Virus record (IMG/VR): IMGVR_UViG_3300048835_000830
Coordinates: 1 to 64,000 of that record
Source of the DNA: a virus
Length of the DNA: 64,000 nt
Strand: one strand, 5' to 3'
The translations under genes and the position numbers were made by a program. This document shows, piece after piece, positions 43,612-50,804 of the stretch (the first letter of the stretch is position 1; the number at the start of each line of letters is the position of its first letter). The notes below the pieces were generated by a model. That model saw only the letters and a list, made by a program, of their open reading frames with translations, was not told the DNA's origin and did not search any database.

Positions 43612-44076
43612 CTAGTCCTGCTTTTCGGGGTTGCCACAGTACCAGTCGGCCTTGGTCCCCCCATCGTATGCTATACCCCACCTTCCTTTGAGAATTCTCT
43701 CCCCTATATCCACCTCACCTGCTTTTACGGTGCAGAGGAGTCTGAAATACTTGTCCCTCTCGCACCCGAGCAGCCTTATTTTGGTGCCCGAGAGGGCGCG
43801 CCTAAGGAAGCGGCGGGCGTCGTCCGCGGCCTTGCGCTCACAGTTTCTTGAGGCATTCATCTCGGGCGTGTCAACGCCGCGAATCCTCACGGGAATCTCC
43901 TTGCCGAAGACGTCCGGCAAATCCTTGATATTGACCGTAAGCGTGTCGCCGTCGTAATTTTTTAGGTATTCCACATCAGTAAAATCCGAGCCGAGGGCTA
44001 TGGCGCTGACAATGACAAGCACCAGAGCAATCGTGACCCGGACAAGAAACGGAGTGCTTATTTTGAAAAGACTCAT
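43612..44076 (-). CDS. Exported or membrane-anchored staphylococcal nuclease-like protein
   Basis: 154 residues from ATG 44076 with AGGAG upstream (a longer frame to 44154 exists). Residues 10-29 form a signal or anchor helix. The catalytic set of the SNase fold is present: D44 (in YDGDTL), R64, D69, T70 and E72 (in RGVDTPE), and R112. The enzyme would cleave DNA or RNA in the periplasm or outside. It overlaps a divergent plus-strand gene by 14 nt. Confidence 0.85.
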   Translation of the reverse strand: MSLFKISTPFLVRVTIALVLVIVSAIALGSDFTDVEYLKNYDGDTLTVNIKDLPDVFGKEIPVRIRGVDTPEMNASRNCERKAADDARRFLRRALSGTKIRLLGCERDKYFRLLCTVKAGEVDIGERILKGRWGIAYDGGTKADWYCGNPEKQD

Positions 44077-44443
44077 CACACTTTTCTCCTGGATGCGTGA
44101 AGCTGCGCCGGCAGCCTTTGAAGCCCTCATATCTGCAACCATCCCCCTCTTCAAGGCGGCGGTCCTGATCTGCGCGATAACGGGTTTTCTTTATCTCGCC
44201 GAGTTTTTTATCACGAGAAAACCGCCGGAAAGCTCGCCACGACCGCCTCTCTCCGGGGTCTACATGAACATTGTCCTTGACGATTCAAGACTCGTGCGGT
44301 GCAGAACAATCGACCGGACCCAGCCCTCGTGCACGCTCATCTCCGACTGTGACGACGACGTTGATCGCTGCGTTGTGACTTTTGAGATCCTTCGCAGGCT
44401 TCCCGGTCCAGCCGACCATCTGCCGCTCGACGCAGCGGACTAG
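44063..44443 (+). CDS. Membrane-anchored hypothetical protein
   Basis: 126 residues from TTG 44063, preceded by GGAG at 8 nt; ATG 44093 is an alternative. One transmembrane segment (about 33-50) and a C-terminal domain with four Cys (CRTIDRTQPSC, CDDDVDRC). Its stop overlaps that of the next convergent gene, and its start overlaps the nuclease start divergently. The tight packing supports translation, but confidence is moderate. Confidence 0.5.
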   Translation: MKRLITLFSWMREAAPAAFEALISATIPLFKAAVLICAITGFLYLAEFFITRKPPESSPRPPLSGVYMNIVLDDSRLVRCRTIDRTQPSCTLISDCDDDVDRCVVTFEILRRLPGPADHLPLDAAD

Positions 44444-45159
44444 ATCTTCTTCAAAAGACTGGCAACCTTTTCCTTTCTACGAAGCTGCTTCATCTTTTGC
44501 TTGATGGCGGAGCGCTTTTTTCCGATTTCGGATTTGAAGTAGGTCGTCTCACGGCCTATCTTTGGATCGAAGAAGCCAAGGTAGCCTCCGGCGGTGACGT
44601 CAAAGCTACGAAGCCCAGAGGTTTCGAGAAAATTTACTTTCTCGTTATTTTCCCGCTCCGGCGTAAAAAAATGAGGCAGAACAAAGTCGGAGACCTCAAC
44701 ATTACGGATGGTATAGGTCTGGTCCTGCACGGCGTCGCAGGCTTCCTTCCAGTGCCAGACGTTTCTTTTCCTGTCCGTTGGGTGCGGCCCCACGCAATAG
44801 TCGTTGATCATCGAGTTCAGGCAGAGCTCCAAAAGCTCGTGGCTCAAAGTCACCGACCAGGGTTCGCCCAGTTCGCGACATATATCCTCGAAAACAAAGC
44901 CAATTGGGAGCCCGGTTTCCACTATCCGATCATGATAACCGAGAGCCCCCTCGATGTGCGCTTCATCGGCCACGACGAGCACGGCGCCGGCGGGCGTTGC
45001 CAAGGGGTCCACGGGGCCCATGACGAGGCGGCTTTTGGCAACAATGTGCCAGGCAGGCCCGAAATGGTCCTTCAGCTGCGTATTGAGGGCTGAAACCACC
45101 CGTTTCGCCTGGGCATTGGTGATGTCTTCGCTTTGGATCGAGATGATGATATCGAGCAT
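44440..45159 (-). CDS. Putative metal-dependent hydrolase with HExxE motif
   Basis: 239 residues from ATG 45159, which has GAGGAGGGC upstream (the frame extends 49 codons further without a start signal). SHELLE contains H107, E108 and E111, a possible metal site. Downstream conserved-looking parts are EACDAVQDQTY and VSDFVLPHFF. The C-terminus is strongly basic. I recall a family with SHELLE and DFVLP elements, function undefined; a peptidase-like role is only inferred. Confidence 0.6.
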   Translation of the reverse strand: MLDIIISIQSEDITNAQAKRVVSALNTQLKDHFGPAWHIVAKSRLVMGPVDPLATPAGAVLVVADEAHIEGALGYHDRIVETGLPIGFVFEDICRELGEPWSVTLSHELLELCLNSMINDYCVGPHPTDRKRNVWHWKEACDAVQDQTYTIRNVEVSDFVLPHFFTPERENNEKVNFLETSGLRSFDVTAGGYLGFFDPKIGRETTYFKSEIGKKRSAIKQKMKQLRRKEKVASLLKKI

Positions 45160-45276
45160 ACGCCCTCCTCTGATGATCACGAGGTATCGGCTGACGGGGG
45201 CCCAATTAGGAGTGTCTGCATGTTGGTCAAATTTGGTAAGAATTGGGGAAGAAATCTGCAGAGGGAGAGTGAGGAC

Positions 45277-45597
45277 ATGAAAGAGGAAATGGCTGGAGGA
45301 CGGCATTTAGGTGTATGCAACCGACCGGACCCGAATTTTAAAAAAGCTTTTCAGGCCTGGCTGTCCTATTATGACCAGCTTGAGGAATATGAGCAAAAAA
45401 TCTGTCAGGCAAGGACTCCCGAAGGTATTGCGCTGCCGCGCGCTGGCGAGGAGCTGAGGCTCTCTGCGCAAAAGAGTAGACTTTTGCGTGAGGAGCTGTT
45501 TCAACCATTAAAGGCACTCCAGATACCAGCACGAATTGAAGAGGCGGCAAGGGAACTAGCCCTAAGGGAGCATCGAAAAAAATGGCAAAAGTCATAG
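45277..45597 (+). CDS. Hypothetical helical protein
   Basis: 106 residues from ATG 45277, preceded by GAGTGAGG; ATG 45220 would add 19 residues. Helical and charged, ending RKKWQKS. Begins a new plus-strand run that is divergent from the HExxE gene. Overlaps the next gene by 16 nt. Confidence 0.55.
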   Translation: MKEEMAGGRHLGVCNRPDPNFKKAFQAWLSYYDQLEEYEQKICQARTPEGIALPRAGEELRLSAQKSRLLREELFQPLKALQIPARIEEAARELALREHRKKWQKS

Positions 45598-45878
45598 TCG
45601 AGGATCTGAAGGGGCACTACCCCTGCAAAATAGAAGGCAGCTTTTTAAGGCCGTGCGCGGGCCTCAGCCGAATCGTGGAACAGGCTCCAGGCTCACCCAG
45701 GGGGAAAGGGTTTTTCCTCGATACATATATGAACCTTCAGACGGGTGAGATGTCGATGTCTTTTATCCGAATCAAGCTCGGGGAGTTTCAGAAAAAGGGC
45801 ATCGTCGCCAACTTCTGCCCCTTTTGCGGCCTTGACATAAGAAGTCATATTGTGGAGCGAAAAAATGCAGCTGGCTGA
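45582..45878 (+). CDS. Hypothetical protein with C-terminal Cys pair
   Basis: 98 residues. Starts inside the end of the previous gene. FCPFCGLDI near the C-terminus and two Cys in the N-terminal part (YPCKIEGSFLRPC) may bind zinc. Function unknown. Confidence 0.6.
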   Translation: MAKVIVEDLKGHYPCKIEGSFLRPCAGLSRIVEQAPGSPRGKGFFLDTYMNLQTGEMSMSFIRIKLGEFQKKGIVANFCPFCGLDIRSHIVERKNAAG

Positions 45879-46155
45879 ACCCGTCTTCTTCACCGAACGG
45901 CAAAGCGCCGATCTTTTCTGCGCATGGCTCGTGGCCCTTGGAGGCTGGGCAGCGTCGAGTCCGGTCGAGGACCCCATCATTCATCGACTGATTCGCGTCA
46001 TGAATCCTGAGAACAAGGCCGGTATTCCCCGGATGGACCTTGTTGTCCAAAAGGAGGATGACGGGAGCTGCACGATCCGCAACGAGTTTCGACCACTCTT
46101 TGACGCCTGGTCGGCTTTTGCGTTTCATGTGCGCTACAAGGGGGGTCCTTGCTAA
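45865..46155 (+). CDS. Hypothetical protein, possible paralogue of the next gene
   Basis: 96 residues from ATG 45865 with GGAG upstream. The N-terminal segment FTERQSADLFCAWLVALGGW resembles the start of the following gene in spacing (E, A, F, GGWA, S). Function unknown. Confidence 0.6.
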   Translation: MQLAEPVFFTERQSADLFCAWLVALGGWAASSPVEDPIIHRLIRVMNPENKAGIPRMDLVVQKEDDGSCTIRNEFRPLFDAWSAFAFHVRYKGGPC

Positions 46156-46601
46156 TGGGCTTTGTGCAGATCAGCAAGGAGGCGGCCGAGCGTTTTGCGG
46201 AGTTTATTCTGGAAAGCGGGGGCTGGGCCAACTGCTCCACCGGACTGTGGGAGGCCTACAGGTTTCGTAAAATTAGAAAGATTGATCCTTCCGAACCATG
46301 CTATTCGCCGCTCGACACCATAGTGATCCACAGAAGCAAAAAAGGCATTCATAGTTTCGATCCTTTGCACCTTAAAGCCTACGAATACTCCACGCTTGGC
46401 CTGTCTCCCCCGCTGGAGGCACCAGCCGAGAGGCGCACAGACATGGGGGACTTTTTAGGGCGCTTAAAGAAGACCCTCGCAGGTTTCAGCAAGGACTACC
46501 GAATAGAAACCGTGGATGCGCAGAAGGATGAGATTCTCGTCACGTTTGCCGTGCCGGTCGTTTCCCCTTCGGACAAAGGAAGTGGCGATGAGTGCCGATG
46601 A
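46155..46601 (+). CDS. Hypothetical protein
   Basis: 148 residues; ATG overlaps the previous stop by 1 nt (TAATG), and AAGGGGGG lies upstream. N-terminal SKEAAERFAEFILESGGWA parallels the preceding protein. The C-terminus is beta-rich. Overlaps the next gene by 14 nt. Confidence 0.6.
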   Translation: MGFVQISKEAAERFAEFILESGGWANCSTGLWEAYRFRKIRKIDPSEPCYSPLDTIVIHRSKKGIHSFDPLHLKAYEYSTLGLSPPLEAPAERRTDMGDFLGRLKKTLAGFSKDYRIETVDAQKDEILVTFAVPVVSPSDKGSGDECR

Positions 46602-46827
46602 GGATTTGGTAAAAAAAGTGGCGGAGGCTATCGCCGAACGCCTGGGGGGTCTTGTTGGAGAGCTGAATGACGAGGTCCGCGATTGGCTATGCGGGGCGAC
46701 GGAAAATACGCTCGACGGTCTGCCGGTGAAAGACCTGGAAGTCGACTGGGTGGAGGTCTGCCCGGAGACATTGGAGGTCACTGTCCACCTCAAGAAGGCT
46801 GGTGGTGCGAGGGAGAAAGAGGAATGA
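46588..46827 (+). CDS. Small acidic hypothetical protein
   Basis: 79 residues from ATG 46588 (AGGAAG upstream). Helical start, then beta strand EVTVHLKKAGG. ATGA overlap with the next gene. Confidence 0.6.
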   Translation: MSADEDLVKKVAEAIAERLGGLVGELNDEVRDWLCGATENTLDGLPVKDLEVDWVEVCPETLEVTVHLKKAGGAREKEE

Positions 46828-47153
46828 GATCCTTTGGGCCAGTGACACGCTCGACGCCCGTGCGGAGGTTCACCTCCATTTCCAGCGTTTTTGCACGCTC
46901 CGCTGAAGCGAAAGCCAAAAAGGAGCGGATCATTCGGGTCTCAAAAAAGGCCTACAGGCTGAAGGAGCGCGACCGCACTCTTAACGCCTTTGTCGAGGGC
47001 GCGTTCTTCGGCTTTGTTACGGCGCTCCTTGTTATCACGCTGGCGAAACCCGCCATGAAAACTGTGACAGCCGGGTTTTTGGGCTACTTTCTCTTTGTTG
47101 TCGCGCGCGGCCTTCTCGACTACAATTCCAAAAAACCAGACGCAAAAGGGTAG
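46824..47153 (+). CDS. Small membrane protein with basic N-terminus
   Basis: 109 residues from ATG 46824 (ATGA overlap). Basic first 50 residues, then two hydrophobic helices (FFGFVTALLVITLA and VTAGFLGYFLFVVA). Function unknown. Confidence 0.6.
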   Translation: MRSFGPVTRSTPVRRFTSISSVFARSAEAKAKKERIIRVSKKAYRLKERDRTLNAFVEGAFFGFVTALLVITLAKPAMKTVTAGFLGYFLFVVARGLLDYNSKKPDAKG

Positions 47154-47155
47154 AC

Positions 47156-47401
47156 ATGGCTGAATTTATTGTATCAGGCGAGGGTCTTGAGTCGCGGACG
47201 ATACAGGCGGGCACAGCCTACGGTGCGGCGAGCCGTTACGCGGAGACCGTTCTCACTGACGACGCGATGGACGACGATGAGTTCGAGGTCACAGTCCTCG
47301 AAAAGGCCACGGGCAAAAAAACGGGCTACACCCTGAGGGCCGAGGTTACCACACACTGGGTGGTCACACGCCGCAAGGATGATGAGGATGAAGTCGAATG
47401 A
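47156..47401 (+). CDS. Small acidic hypothetical protein
   Basis: 81 residues; AAAGGGTAGAC precedes the ATG. Beta-rich with acidic tail (KDDEDEVE). ATGA overlap with the DHH gene. Confidence 0.6.
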   Translation: MAEFIVSGEGLESRTIQAGTAYGAASRYAETVLTDDAMDDDEFEVTVLEKATGKKTGYTLRAEVTTHWVVTRRKDDEDEVE

Positions 47402-48252
47402 CAACATGGATTTTTTATCACGCCGACTGTCTCGATGGCTATGGGGCTGCCTACGCGGCCTGGGAAAAGTTCGGTTATGGCGCCATGTACAGGGCCTGTC
47501 GCTACGATGAAGGCGATGCGCCTTTTGATATGTGTGAGACCGGGGATGAGGTCTTTGTTCTCGACTTCAGCTTCAAGCGTGACATTCTTCTACGCGAGGT
47601 GACGCGGCTCAAGATTACGGTGCTCGACCACCATAAGACGGCCAAAGCGGACTTGGAAGGGCTCGACTTTTGCCACTTCAACCCCGACAAGTCCGGCGCG
47701 GTCATGGCCTGGGAATACTTTCACCCTGGCAGGCATACGCCAAAGCTCCTGCGTCATATCCAGGACAGAGACCTCTGGAAGTTTCAGATGTTTGAGACGC
47801 GGGAGATAACCACAGCGCTCCGGTCAATCTCTGAGGACTTTGAGGTCTGGAAGCGGAACATGCACGACACCTCCACACTCTCAGAGATCGGCGCAATCCA
47901 GTTGTCTGTCGTCAACGAGAGCGTGCGGTTTCTCACCGAAAGGAGCGGCCATCTTGAAATCAAAGGTCATAGAGTTCCGGCAGTCAACAGCCCGCTATAC
48001 CGGTCGGAGATCGGTCATGCCCTTCTCGAAAAGTTTCCTGACAGCGATTTTTCGGTGGTCTACTACGATACGGAGACGGCTGACAGGACGTGGCTGCGAA
48101 CTTATTCCCTTCGCTCCGAAAAGGGGTTTAACGTCGCCGCTATCGCCGAAGCCTTCGGTGGAGGCGGGCACCATAGCGCCGCCGGATTCACCGTCACCAT
48201 TGGAGCGATTGCCTATGGACACCCGGACATTGTCCCGATACCTGCACGATGA
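47398..48252 (+). CDS. DHH-family phosphoesterase
   Basis: 284 residues with DHH/DHHA1 architecture: HADCLDG at 8-14 (H8, D10, D13 as metal ligands), VLDFSF near 60, LDHHK near 76-80 (the DHH motif) and GGGGHHSAAGF near 254-264 (DHHA1 substrate-binding loop). The family includes RecJ and NrnA-type enzymes that degrade short RNA, pAp or ssDNA. The short length suits an oligoribonuclease/pAp phosphatase type. It overlaps a KH-domain gene by 38 nt, hinting at RNA metabolism. Confidence 0.88.
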   Translation: MTTWIFYHADCLDGYGAAYAAWEKFGYGAMYRACRYDEGDAPFDMCETGDEVFVLDFSFKRDILLREVTRLKITVLDHHKTAKADLEGLDFCHFNPDKSGAVMAWEYFHPGRHTPKLLRHIQDRDLWKFQMFETREITTALRSISEDFEVWKRNMHDTSTLSEIGAIQLSVVNESVRFLTERSGHLEIKGHRVPAVNSPLYRSEIGHALLEKFPDSDFSVVYYDTETADRTWLRTYSLRSEKGFNVAAIAEAFGGGGHHSAAGFTVTIGAIAYGHPDIVPIPAR

Positions 48253-48490
48253 CGTCATAGCTCCCCTTTTTCGGCAGCTTCTGGACCACCCGTCGGAAGT
48301 TTCGATTGAGTTTATCTGCTCGGAGAAGACCGTCGCCTTCACGGTGGATACCGCGCCCTCGGATCGGGGCAAGGTCATAGGCATCAAGGGGCGCAACATA
48401 GAATCGCTGCGTATTCTTTGTGGGGCGATCTGTGCCCGCTATGGCTTTAAATTTCACATGAACGTCGCCGGCGCTGGCCGAAGGGATTGA
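48215..48490 (+). CDS. KH-domain RNA-binding protein
   Basis: 91 residues from ATG 48215 (GGAGCGATTGCCT upstream). The GxxG loop of a type II KH domain is GIKG at 56-59 within KVIGIKGRNIESLR. Similar in size to bacterial KhpA-type proteins, which bind RNA. Overlaps the DHH gene and the next TTG start. Confidence 0.75.
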   Translation: MDTRTLSRYLHDDVIAPLFRQLLDHPSEVSIEFICSEKTVAFTVDTAPSDRGKVIGIKGRNIESLRILCGAICARYGFKFHMNVAGAGRRD

Positions 48491-48681
48491 AAGGCCGGGT
48501 GCTACGAGGCTCCGAAAAACCCCCGGCCTCCAGGAAACGCCGCTCTTTTCAGGGGGACCTCTTCGCTTGCAGTGAAGGAGGTACATGGAGCTGGCCGTCT
48601 CCCCCGCCCCTTTCGGCAAAACGCGCCAAAGCTTTACCCGCGCCCGTTTCCTCCGATAAGATCCGCGGAGGGACGCCATGA
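48487..48681 (+). CDS. Small basic hypothetical protein
   Basis: 64 residues from TTG 48487 (TTGA overlap). Low complexity, rich in Arg, Lys, Pro and Ser. Its stop overlaps the next start by 4 nt, which is the main evidence for translation. Confidence 0.4.
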   Translation: MKGRVLRGSEKPPASRKRRSFQGDLFACSEGGTWSWPSPPPLSAKRAKALPAPVSSDKIRGGTP

Positions 48682-48962
48682 AGATCATCTATAACTCGTG
48701 GATTTTCCGATTCTGGCCCATGAAAAACTACGCGGCCATGGTTCTTGGAAGGTGGATGCTGACCGGCTATAAAAAGGGCGAGCTCCCGCGAAGGGTGATT
48801 CGTCACGAGCTCGTCCATCAAGCCCAAATGGATCGACACGGAATTTTCATGTTCTACGTGATCTACCTCAAGGATTATTTCGCAAACCTCATTCGCTACC
48901 GGAATCACGACGAGGCCTATCGCCGGATACCCTTTGAGATCGAGGCTTACTCGAAGGAATAA
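48678..48962 (+). CDS. Mini zinc metallopeptidase-like protein
   Basis: 94 residues; GGAGGGACGCC precedes the ATG. Contains HELVH (H43, E44, H47), the HExxH zinc motif, and a downstream FEIEAY supplying a possible third ligand. Many small phage proteins share the order HELVHxxQ then IPFExEAY. Substrate unknown. Converges with the tagged gene at 48966. Confidence 0.7.
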   Translation: MKIIYNSWIFRFWPMKNYAAMVLGRWMLTGYKKGELPRRVIRHELVHQAQMDRHGIFMFYVIYLKDYFANLIRYRNHDEAYRRIPFEIEAYSKE

Positions 48963-48965
48963 TTC

Positions 48966-49379
48966 CTACCGGGTCCCCTCCTTTAGGGCATCATTCCAGT
49001 GGGTGATCGGCGTTGACCCCTTGGTTGCATTCTGGATGCGCTTCATGGCCACAGCATCAGGGCTGGGAGGTGGGGCGACCGTCTGGGAAGCGGGGGTCTG
49101 CACAGGAGCCCCCTTGGCCTCCAAAACGGGCTTCCCGCTCGAGTAATTGATCCGGGCGGCATCGTGCTCCTTCATGGCCCTTGCGTGGCTCCTCTCGGCG
49201 TTCATGGCCCCGTAGTCGAGCGTCCTGGTGGCGGGCTTCGGTGCGGCCTTCATGGCCCCGTAGTTCAACACCCGTTCCGCCTGACCAGCGGTCTCGGGCA
49301 GCCTCGTTCTTTTGGCGAGCCCCTTGAAGGCGGCGAGCGCATTGGCCTTCTTTTCAAAGCCATCCCAGAAACTTCTCAT
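48966..49379 (-). CDS. FEKKA-tagged disordered protein
   Basis: 137 residues from ATG 49379 (GGAG 8 nt upstream). N-terminus MRSFWDGFEKKA is the shared tag. The rest is low complexity with two YGAM repeats (LNYGAM and LDYGAM) and Pro/Ala/Lys-rich segments; no domain is seen. It lies about 28 kb from the other tagged genes, which makes the tag a genome-wide rather than local feature. Confidence 0.75.
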   Translation of the reverse strand: MRSFWDGFEKKANALAAFKGLAKRTRLPETAGQAERVLNYGAMKAAPKPATRTLDYGAMNAERSHARAMKEHDAARINYSSGKPVLEAKGAPVQTPASQTVAPPPSPDAVAMKRIQNATKGSTPITHWNDALKEGTR

Positions 49380-49404
49380 CACGGTAACTCCACGGTAAGT
49401 AGGC

Positions 49405-49638
49405 TTAACTGCCGGCCTTTCGCTTCACCCTGTCGAGAGGAAAGGGAATGATCCGGGCCGGGGGCCGTTCACGGTAAACCCGCACAAGCGCCCTTGTCGT
49501 TCTAACATAATCGAGGTTTACGTTCTCCATTGTACCCGGTTTTGGCGAAACGAGAATCACCGCTTCCTGATGCCAGGCGGGGAGGGCGACCTCGAATACG
49601 GAACCATCGAGAAATTCAAGACGGGCTTTGACACTCAC
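49405..49638 (-). CDS. Small basic hypothetical protein
   Basis: 77 residues from GTG 49638 with AGGAGG upstream. Beta-rich N-terminus and basic C-terminus (RIIPFPLDRVKRK). Function unknown. Confidence 0.6.
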   Translation of the reverse strand: MSVKARLEFLDGSVFEVALPAWHQEAVILVSPKPGTMENVNLDYVRTTRALVRVYRERPPARIIPFPLDRVKRKAGS

Positions 49639-49641
49639 GAC

Positions 49642-50121
49642 CTACCTCCTAAGAAGAGGCCTCATGAGCAGAATGGGCATGATCGGCTCATAGGCCGAAT
49701 ACCTTCTCGGCAGATCGCCGTAGACGTAAGCATTACAATTTTGCCTATAGCCCGGGTCGCGGTAAAAGCGAACGGTATGGAGCGCATGGCGCGCAACCTG
49801 CTGGATATCGTAGGCCACACGAAACTCATCAGAGATGCGGCTGGAGCTGATGGACTGCGATTGATCGGGAAACTCCACCCCGCCCAAAGCCGTAACGAGG
49901 GCATCGCGGATTTCTGTGATCCCGGCGGCATCCGGCCGCCCCTCGGCCATGATTCGGATGGGTTCGGCGAGCTGCCCCATGCCGACGCGCGAATAAAGGT
50001 CGAGGGCTTTTTCAAGAACTTTTAGATGGCCTTCGCTGAGGTGAAGGCGAAATTGCAGCTCGGGCGCGAGTGCTCCTGGTTTCACTTTGCGCGGCGGCTT
50101 CTGTAGTCTTTGGGAGGCCAT
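49642..50121 (-). CDS. Hypothetical protein
   Basis: 159 residues from ATG 50121 (GGAG at 10 nt), overlapping the preceding gene by 110 nt. Basic start, then helical. The overlap is unusually long; a shorter start is possible. Function unknown. Confidence 0.55.
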   Translation of the reverse strand: MASQRLQKPPRKVKPGALAPELQFRLHLSEGHLKVLEKALDLYSRVGMGQLAEPIRIMAEGRPDAAGITEIRDALVTALGGVEFPDQSQSISSSRISDEFRVAYDIQQVARHALHTVRFYRDPGYRQNCNAYVYGDLPRRYSAYEPIMPILLMRPLLRR

Positions 50122-50596
50122 TCAAAAACTTCTCCATGGCATCGATGGTGCTCGTCAGCTCGTCGGGGTAACGCTCAAAGTCGAGCTGCGGGATGATATG
50201 GGCGTAACCCATAGCTCTCAGTTTTTCCTTGATTCTTTTCGGAGGGCAGTCGCACTTCATGATGAAAGCGCGGAGGGTGGCCCGCCCGACCCCATCGATC
50301 ACGCCCTCATGCAAAAGGGTGTCGATTGACGTTAGAAATTTGGCACGATCCGAGCTGGTTTCCTTATGGACAAGAGCGCGCTCCATAAGGTCCTTTCTCG
50401 ACTGCATGACCTCACCGAGGCGCTCCGCCGGGACATTGCCAGGATTTAAAAAAAACTGGTGGCCCGGCGTTCCCGCAAGGGCGATCTTTCCAGGAAGAAA
50501 TGCGACGGTGAAGCTTTCCGAACCGTGCCTGACGCCGAAGAGGATTTCGCTGTAGCGGCTCACAATGGGCTCGGAGTTTTCATAGGGTGCTGTCAT
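50012..50596 (-). CDS. Hypothetical protein
   Basis: 194 residues from ATG 50596, with AGAGGAG upstream. N-terminal beta-rich region, then helices; basic Ser/Arg-rich end. No family is recognised. Confidence 0.6.
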   Translation of the reverse strand: MTAPYENSEPIVSRYSEILFGVRHGSESFTVAFLPGKIALAGTPGHQFFLNPGNVPAERLGEVMQSRKDLMERALVHKETSSDRAKFLTSIDTLLHEGVIDGVGRATLRAFIMKCDCPPKRIKEKLRAMGYAHIIPQLDFERYPDELTSTIDAMEKFLNGLPKTTEAAAQSETRSTRARAAISPSPQRRPSKSS

Positions 50597-50804
50597 CGAC
50601 CGTCTCCTCTTCCGGTGCTGTGACCTTGATCTCACGGCCCAGAAGCTCCTGCATGATCTTGAGCATGTGGGCGAGCTTGGTCACGTTGTCCTCGCGGCCG
50701 ACCATAAGTTTCATCTCCTCGATCTGCTTCCACGTCACAGAGCCTTTTGTATAGGGCTCCTGGAGCGCTGTGAGGGACGAAAGGATTGAGGTTTTAAAGT
50801 CCAT
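50580..50804 (-). CDS. Small helical hypothetical protein
   Basis: 74 residues from ATG 50804, with AGGAGAGGG upstream; starts inside the end of rnhB. Helical, acidic end. Overlaps the next gene by 17 nt. Confidence 0.6.
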   Translation of the reverse strand: MDFKTSILSSLTALQEPYTKGSVTWKQIEEMKLMVGREDNVTKLAHMLKIMQELLGREIKVTAPEEETVDDSTL

